Shown here piece after piece: positions 13,703 through 18,725 of a stretch of DNA of 18,725 bases. The stretch is from S144-45 sp015494035 (GTDB lineage Bacteria; Pseudomonadota; Gammaproteobacteria; Xanthomonadales; Marinicellaceae), in NCBI GenBank assembly GCA_027057345.1, contig JALUIX010000140.1:1-18725 (forward strand). The letters run 5' to 3'. The notes under the pieces were generated by a model, which searched no databases, was not told the DNA's origin, and saw nothing but the letters and a program-made list of their open reading frames with translations. Within the stretch, counting starts at the first letter, position 1. Every line of letters begins with the position of its first letter. A program made the position numbers and the translations under genes.

Positions 13703-15095
13703 TTATGTGTCGGCAGGGGAGTCCCACGGGTCCAGGGGTAGCCAGGCGCACACCCGTAAACCACCCAGGGGGCTTTGGTTGATGCACAGCTTGCCACCGT
13801 AACGGTTGATGATGTCCGTGGCAATGGCCAGTCCCAAGCCAGTGCCTGGCGTGTTCTCATCCAGGCGGTGACCGCGTTGAATAAGCTGACTATATTCTTC
13901 CGGCGCCACTCCGGGGCCATCGTCGTCCACACACAGCCTGACCCCTTTGCTTTCCTGTTGCAGTGAAAGCTGCACGGTACTCTTTGCCCATTTACAGGCA
14001 TTGTCCAGCAAGGTGCCCAACAGTTCGAAGCCGTCTTCCTTTTCGATCGGAAGCGCCTGCTCGGTACTTTCGGTTTGCAGGTGGATTCCGGTTTGCGGGT
14101 GCAGTTGCTGCAAGGCGTCGCGCAGTTCATGCGCGTGTGCGGGAAACTCGAAGGCATCGGCTTGCCAGGTGTTTCCAGCCACTCGCGCCTGCGCCAATTC
14201 GCGTTCCACCAAGGCGCGCAAGCGTTCAGCCTGTTGTTTAAGCCGTTTTTGCAAAGCGGGATGTTGCTGCAGCTCGGGGTCGTTCAATTGTTGAAAAATC
14301 ACATGCAAAGGTGTTTTCATGGCATGCGCCAAATCCGCGTTGGCATGGCGATAGCGCTTCAGTTGCTCCTGCAGCAAACCCAGGCTATGTNNNNNNNNNN
14401 TCGGTGGGCAAGCCGGCCGGCTGTTTAAAGGCGCCATCACCGCGCGAAAACGATTGCAGCTGTTTTTCCAGGGGTTTCAGGCTGGCAAAACCACGCCTGA
14501 CCAGTCGTTGCGTTAATCCAGCGGTCAGCACCAGTACCAGCAGTGCGACAGCGGCAAAAATGGCGTCGAACCAGAACAGGTAGTTCTGAATCGGGGTGTG
14601 GTCTTCAGCTACGTAAATGCGCACCGGGTGTCCGTCAATGGTTTCCTGCTGAAAATGCACCAATACGGGTTCCAGGGCGGGTGTCGGGTTTTCTCTTGCT
14701 GTCTCGCCCATGGCCGGAGCCGGGGTTTCATAGGGATTTTCAGGTGGATGGGGTGGTGTCCACAGTGGGTAGCCAGCCAGTGAAGGAGATGTCAGACGCT
14801 GGTCGTCGACCTCCACCACAAAATAGTGGCCGCTGTTGGGTTGGCGGTATATGGGGTTGAGTGATTGGTTATCTAATTGCCAGTGGCCGTTTTCGTGCTG
14901 CAACTGGGTGACAATCATGTCCGCATCGTGCTGCAGGCGTGTCACCAGATAGTGCTCTACCAAGGCGTGAATGGTAAAACTGGCGGCCAGCCACAGGGCA
15001 ATAAAAACCACCAGTAACATGCCTGAAATGCCCCAGCGCAAGCGGCGTTGCAAGGAAAAGGTCCCGCTTGAGGACTTTCGTTGCGTGTCAGTCAT
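13703..15095 (-). CDS. Sensor histidine kinase (PhoQ/BasS-like), interrupted by a sequence gap
   Basis: One kinase is split by ten Ns at 14391-14400. The N-terminal part (15095 down to the gap) has TM1 about 22-46, a periplasmic sensor of about 125 residues rich in Pro, TM2 about 172-195, and a HAMP-like linker (LKPLEKQLQSFSRGD). Beyond the gap come HSLGLLQEQLKRYRHANADL, the phospho-acceptor H box DLAHAMKTPLHVI, the N box LLDNACKWA, G1 DDDGPGV and G2 GTGLGLAIA. The H box with LAHAMKTP resembles PhoQ-type kinases. The two parts are in different frames only because the N run is not a multiple of three. The start overlaps the response regulator by 8 bases. No PhoQ-style acidic cluster is visible in the sensor. 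The trigger is unknown. Confidence 0.88.
14391..14400. other. Assembly gap (10 Ns) inside the kinase gene
   Basis: The flanking codons read LPT plus GA on the HAMP side and A plus HSLGLL on the kinase side. To keep the frame the missing length must be a multiple of three, so ten is a placeholder. In related kinases the missing linker (a PLVxEIN-like segment) is about 10 residues, suggesting roughly 25-35 missing bases. Confidence 0.85.
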
Positions 15096-15783
15096 GTCCT
15101 TGCCTGGTATTTTCTTCCAGTGGTTTGAAACAGTAGCCCTGTCCGCGTCGGGTTTCTATGTGTTCCGGGCCCAGAATCTTGCGCAAGCGCCTCACGTACA
15201 CTTCCACCACATTGGGGTCGCGATCATAATGCTGGTCGGCAATGCGCTCCAGAATGGCCTGTTTGCTGTATACGGTGCCCGGTTGACTCATAAGCAGTTT
15301 GAGCAAACGGAATTCGGTACCGGTCAGGCGGTGGGTTTGGCCTTGATAATGCAATTCGCGCGAATTTGTATCGAGTGTCACAGCGCCTGCACGCAGGTGC
15401 CCCAGGCCCGTGTCCGGGTTGCTGTGCTTGCGACGAAGCAGGGCTTGCACGCGGGCCAGCAGTTCCTCGAAATAAAAAGGTTTACCCAGATAGTCATCGG
15501 CCCCGGCATTCAGGCCCTGTACGCGTTCATGCCAGGCATTGCGAGCCGTCAGGATCACCACCGGTGTGTTATCGCCGGCTTTTCGGCGGGCCTGGAGCAA
15601 TTCCAGCCCCGATACACCGGGGAGACCCAGGTCGAGCAATACGGCATCATAGGCATACTCATTCCACAGCCATTGGCCATCGCTGGCATTGGTGGCAGTA
15701 TCCACTACGTATCCCAGTCGCTCGAATTGTTTTTTCAATTCGCTCACTAAGCTGGCTTCGTCTTCGATGAGCAGCAGTTTCAT
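15088..15783 (-). CDS. Response regulator transcription factor, OmpR/PhoB family
   Basis: The 231-residue protein has a receiver domain (1-115) with the acidic pocket E7/D8, phospho-acceptor D51 (VLLDLGLPG), T79 and K101 (DDYLGKPF). The C-terminal winged-helix domain (about 125-225) has LTGTEFRLLKLLMSQPG, VEVYVRRLRKILG and the wing IETRRGQGYCF. It is the partner of the downstream kinase, whose start it overlaps by 8 bases. Its own ATG overlaps the GT83 stop by 4 bases (15780-15783), so it is co-transcribed with the glycosyltransferases. Lipid A modification genes, including its own operon, are the likely targets, as for BasR/PmrA or PhoP; metal efflux is a second candidate. Confidence 0.92.
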   Translation of the reverse strand: MKLLLIEDEASLVSELKKQFERLGYVVDTATNASDGQWLWNEYAYDAVLLDLGLPGVSGLELLQARRKAGDNTPVVILTARNAWHERVQGLNAGADDYLGKPFYFEELLARVQALLRRKHSNPDTGLGHLRAGAVTLDTNSRELHYQGQTHRLTGTEFRLLKLLMSQPGTVYSKQAILERIADQHYDRDPNVVEVYVRRLRKILGPEHIETRRGQGYCFKPLEENTRQGHD

Positions 15784-17570
15784 GGTGGGGTTGTGGCAGA
15801 ATCCAGGTTGGTTGTTCGCGTGTAAGCTGGCAGGGATTCGTCGTTTGGCTGGCAGTTCGGATCGATGCCGGTCGCATCAAATAACCACCATTTTTCAGCG
15901 GCCCAGTGCGGGTAGGTAATGGCGTTGCTCTGTCCGAAACAGGGCTTGGGCAGTTTTTTCAGGTATGACGCATTGACCAGTACGAAACGGGGGTGTTCAG
16001 CACTGCCTTGGTGCAGCCAGTTGATGGCGGCTTGCTGTTGCGTGGCGGTGGGGGTGTGATAGCCGAAATGGGTCACTGGCCAGGGCGCGTGCAACAGCAG
16101 CTTTTCGCGAAAGCGCACCATGCCCAGCTCTGCATTGGCAGGCACGACGGTGGCCAGCGCGCGCATCATGGGTTCGGTGCTCATGGCCCGGTCAACAATG
16201 GGCCAGCCGCCAAAGCCCAGGCTCAGCCACAAGGTAAAAACGAAGCCGGCCCAGGCCAGCAGCGGTTTTTTTCGCAGGGCAATGACCGCTACCGTGGCGG
16301 CGGTTCCCGTGACCAGCAACCACCACCACAAATCCGGTTCGATGCCATAACGGGCCACGGCCTGATGCAATTTGTCCACTTCTAGTAACCCGGCCACACC
16401 CACGGCGGCGAAAAACAGCGCCATCACCAGCGGCAGTTCCCACAGGCTGTGGCGTAGCCACCGTTTTGCCAGCGCCTTATCCAGACAAGGCGCGAACGAC
16501 AAGGCCAGCCCGGGCAGTGCCGGTAACAGGTATTCGGCCCGTTTGCCTTTGGACAGGGAGAAAAACACAACCACCAGCACCACCCACAAAAGGGGGTAAA
16601 GGATTCGCTGTTCGCGGGTTTTGAAGGCGTTTTTCCAGCACGACAGCGAGGCCAGTCCCAGCAGGGACTGGGGCAGCCAGAACACCGGAATCACCGAAAC
16701 CAGAAAATACCACCACGGTTGAATGTGCCCCCATGAGCGCGCGTAGCGGTCCACCGTCTGCTTGAACAGAATGTTATCCCGGTAGGCCAGCCAGTCCGGG
16801 TTCTGGCTGTGTTGCACCAGCCACAACATGGGCAGCAGCCAGAGGCTCACTGCCAGCAACAGGAACAACGGTCCGGTCGCCCATTGCCACCAGCGGGCAG
16901 GGTGAGTTTTTAGCCACCGGGGCCGGTAGAAAGGCACTACCAGCAGCAACAGGGCGGGCAGAAAGCCCACGCCCTTGGTGATGATCCCCAGGCCCATAAA
17001 GAACCAGGCGGCGTAATACCAGCGCCAGTGCGGGCCGGTCAGCAGGTGCCGCATCAGGCCGTAAAAGCCCAGCATAACGAAAAAGGCCACTGGCGCATCC
17101 AGCTGGCCACTTTTGGCCTGAAGCACAAATTGCAGGGTGACAGCCAGCAGGAAGGCAGCCAGAAAGCCGGTGCGCGCTTCCCACAGCCGCCGGCCCAGAT
17201 CAAAGGTCAGCCACAAGGTGGCCAGGGAAGCCAGGGCCGAGGGCAGCAGAAAAGCGACTTTCAGATTGCCCGTCAACCAGTAGAAAAATGCCATGGCCCA
17301 CATGACCAGCGGCGGTTTGTCGGGGTAGATTTCGCCTCCGCGAAAAGGGAAAAACCACTGGCCGGTTTCCACCATGTCGCGGGCCATCAGGGCAAAGCGC
17401 GGTTCGTCCGGCGGCCACGGGTCGCGCCAGCCCAGGCCGGCCAGAATGGCCACGGCGGTCAGGCCAAACAGCCACCAGAAGGCCTTGTGCCACTGGGCCG
17501 AGGTGGGGTGGGGCATATTGCCTGTCCAGTAAAGCAGGCTCTCAAGCCGGGGCGTGTGGTTTGCATTCAT
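15780..17570 (-). CDS. ArnT-like lipid-linked sugar transferase (GT83/GT39)
   Basis: The 596-residue polytopic membrane protein has about 12 hydrophobic segments and a soluble C-terminal periplasmic domain (about 480-596). It contains PPDEPRFALMARDM (D55), YPDKPP (84-87) and SGQLDAP (D158). These match the catalytic region of ArnT, where D55 and D158 are important; E84 of ArnT is D84 here. ArnT-type enzymes transfer a sugar from undecaprenyl phosphate to lipid A in the periplasm. The neighbouring GT2 and LAB_N genes and the two-component system fit a lipid A modification operon, but the sugar is unknown: the arn genes for aminoarabinose synthesis are not in the window. The ATG at 17570 has no good ribosome site; 17516 (residue 19) is an alternative start. 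Confidence 0.87.
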   Translation of the reverse strand: MNANHTPRLESLLYWTGNMPHPTSAQWHKAFWWLFGLTAVAILAGLGWRDPWPPDEPRFALMARDMVETGQWFFPFRGGEIYPDKPPLVMWAMAFFYWLTGNLKVAFLLPSALASLATLWLTFDLGRRLWEARTGFLAAFLLAVTLQFVLQAKSGQLDAPVAFFVMLGFYGLMRHLLTGPHWRWYYAAWFFMGLGIITKGVGFLPALLLLVVPFYRPRWLKTHPARWWQWATGPLFLLLAVSLWLLPMLWLVQHSQNPDWLAYRDNILFKQTVDRYARSWGHIQPWWYFLVSVIPVFWLPQSLLGLASLSCWKNAFKTREQRILYPLLWVVLVVVFFSLSKGKRAEYLLPALPGLALSFAPCLDKALAKRWLRHSLWELPLVMALFFAAVGVAGLLEVDKLHQAVARYGIEPDLWWWLLVTGTAATVAVIALRKKPLLAWAGFVFTLWLSLGFGGWPIVDRAMSTEPMMRALATVVPANAELGMVRFREKLLLHAPWPVTHFGYHTPTATQQQAAINWLHQGSAEHPRFVLVNASYLKKLPKPCFGQSNAITYPHWAAEKWWLFDATGIDPNCQPNDESLPAYTRTTNLDSATTPP

Positions 17571-17585
17571 GGTTTTTGGGGGACG

Positions 17586-17960
17586 TTAATTATTGCCTTC
17601 GCGGGTGATTTCCGCGCCGCATTTGGGGCAGGGCGGACACGGGGGGCATTCGGGCGGCACGGGCACGGCTTCGCTTTCGCCGCTCAAGGCCGGTTTGTCC
17701 TTGTGCCAGAGAATGAAATAGAGGTTGCGCAGGTACACAAACATGCCAAAACTTTGCCCAAGAATAAACACCGGGTCGCGGCGATAAATGGCGTAGGACA
17801 GCAGAATCAGGCTGCCGGCGATGCTGAAGTACCAGAAGGTGATGGGGATGACGCTTTTTTTCTGTTTTTCACTGGCCAGCCATTGCAGCACAAAGCGCAT
17901 GGAAAACATGGCCTGACCCAGCAGGCCGATGGCAACCCAGATTTTTTCTTGCGTACTCAT
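17586..17960 (-). CDS. LAB_N (lipid A biosynthesis N-terminal domain) membrane protein with a Cys tail
   Basis: The 124-residue protein contains the LAB_N domain found at the N-terminus of some LpxB proteins and as small stand-alone proteins. It has three hydrophobic helices (about 6-28, 38-59, 64-84) and the family pattern SVIPITFWYFSIAGSLILL and DPVFILGQ. The three-helix layout with a conserved proline recalls SemiSWEET/PQ-loop proteins, so a role in handling the lipid-linked sugar is plausible but unproven. The C-terminus is unusual: cysteines at 105, 108, 111 and 114 form CPPCPPCPKCGAE, a possible zinc knuckle. Its ATG overlaps the GT2 stop by 4 bases (ATGA), and the ArnT-like gene follows after 15 bases. 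Confidence 0.88.
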   Translation of the reverse strand: MSTQEKIWVAIGLLGQAMFSMRFVLQWLASEKQKKSVIPITFWYFSIAGSLILLSYAIYRRDPVFILGQSFGMFVYLRNLYFILWHKDKPALSGESEAVPVPPECPPCPPCPKCGAEITREGNN

Positions 17961-18725
17961 GACACTTCCCCGGCGTGGTTGTCAGTGCGGGCGGGTTCCG
18001 GTTGGATTTCCTTCACCTGGGGCAGTTTGGCCCGGCGCAGCAGCCAGTTGACGCCAAACAGGTCAACGATGCCCACCCACAGGCGGTTGTGAAATCCGTA
18101 TTTGCTCACCCCGCGTTCACGCGGCCGGTGCCGCACGGGCACCGAAACGGAGCGGCCACCGGCGCGCTTAACCAGCGCTGGCAGATAGCGGTGCATGTGG
18201 TCAAAATAGGGCATTTGCAGGAAGGTGTCACGGCGGAAAACCTTGAGTCCGCAACCGGTGTCGGGCGTGTCGTCCTTGAGCATGCGCGAACGCACCGCGT
18301 TGGCAATTTTCGACGACACCCTTTTCAGCCAGGTGTCTTTGCGCTGGGTGCGCCAGCCGGCCACCATGTGCAGGTTGTCTGCCGGTTTGGCGGCCACGGC
18401 TTTTGCGAACAGGGCGGGGATATCCGCAGGTACATTCTGGCCGTCGCCGTCCAGGGTGGCAATCCAGTCGGCGCGCGCGGCACTGACACCGGTGTGCACG
18501 GCGGTGCTCTGGCCGCAGCTGCGGGCGTGATTCAGCACCCGCAACTGGGGCACTTCGTTCTGCAGTTGGCGCAACTGGGCCAGGCTGTTGTCGGTGCTGC
18601 CATCGTTGACGTAAATGATTTCATAGGGCTGGGTGGCCGGGGTTTCGCCCAGGGCAGCGGTGATTTCTTCCACCAGCGGGCGGATGTTTTCTTCCTCGTT
18701 GAACACCGGCACCACCACCGACAGG
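17957..18725 (-). CDS. Glycosyltransferase family 2 (ArnC/dolichyl-phosphate-mannose synthase-like), cut by window end
   Basis: The gene runs off the right edge. The frame is open to 18724 and reads LSVVVPVFNEEENI, so only a few N-terminal residues are missing; the GTG at 18718 is internal. GT-A motifs are VNDGSTDNS, DGDGQN (metal/nucleotide-sugar site), DTGCGLKVFRRD and RHRPRERGVSKYG. Such enzymes load a sugar from a nucleotide donor on undecaprenyl or dolichyl phosphate at the cytoplasmic face. Unlike ArnC it lacks two C-terminal membrane helices; one moderately hydrophobic segment (RLWVGIVDLFGVNWLL) and a charged tail follow. It is the most upstream gene seen of the envelope operon, and its stop overlaps the LAB_N start by 4 bases. 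Confidence 0.9.
   Translation of the reverse strand, partial: LSVVVPVFNEEENIRPLVEEITAALGETPATQPYEIIYVNDGSTDNSLAQLRQLQNEVPQLRVLNHARSCGQSTAVHTGVSAARADWIATLDGDGQNVPADIPALFAKAVAAKPADNLHMVAGWRTQRKDTWLKRVSSKIANAVRSRMLKDDTPDTGCGLKVFRRDTFLQMPYFDHMHRYLPALVKRAGGRSVSVPVRHRPRERGVSKYGFHNRLWVGIVDLFGVNWLLRRAKLPQVKEIQPEPARTDNHAGEVS

Noticed and set aside
13648..14157. Separate overlapping gene in another frame of the kinase
   Set aside because: It has Cys/Arg/Ser-rich out-of-frame composition; the kinase motifs are in the alternate frame.
14385..14400. Kinase pseudogene caused by frameshift
   Set aside because: The break coincides exactly with the N run, so it is an assembly artefact rather than a mutation.

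Overview
The window is a piece of a draft (scaffolded) bacterial genome, most likely a gammaproteobacterium. It encodes a full-length E. coli-type YcaO, an ArnT/LAB_N/GT2 envelope operon, an HME-RND (czcCBA) metal pump, and a secreted metalloprotease with a C-terminal GFE tail. It also carries the 3' part of a sulfur oxygenase reductase (SOR), which hints at a sulfur-oxidising lifestyle. Draft status shows as a run of ten Ns inside a histidine kinase gene and a fold-back-like inverted repeat at base 1. I found no rRNA, tRNA, CRISPR array or intact insertion sequence.

Layout. 1-764 (+): SOR lacking about its first 53 residues. 761-2766 (-): two overlapping genes for membrane-anchored paralogues that share six cysteines; I do not recognise the family. 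2767-3065: intergenic, mostly a 159 bp MITE-like repeat. 3066-4829 (-): ycaO. 4830-5053: divergent promoter region. 5054-6367 (+): secreted ADAM/reprolysin-type metzincin. 6478-7551 (+): adenine/adenosine deaminase behind a near-consensus sigma-70 promoter. 7557-7762: a 160 bp repeat of the same MITE family with a TTAG target duplication, inserted into the end of an older copy. 7768-13590 (-): czcC-czcB-czcA-DUF3240 operon. 13703-18725 (-): a tightly coupled operon of GT2 glycosyltransferase (cut by the window end), LAB_N small membrane protein, ArnT-like GT83 transferase, OmpR-type response regulator and sensor kinase.

How they work together. The right-hand operon looks like a self-regulated envelope (probably lipid A) modification unit: GT2 would load a sugar on a lipid carrier, LAB_N may help present it, GT83 would transfer it in the periplasm, and the two-component system would sense the trigger. 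The metal-efflux operon lies directly downstream on the same strand. Its leader holds a 6-N5-6 direct repeat of the type OmpR-family regulators bind, so the same two-component system may control both. The left half is a mixture of unrelated units (sulfur oxidation, paralogue pair, tRNA/ribosome-side modification factor, protease, purine salvage) separated by MITE copies.
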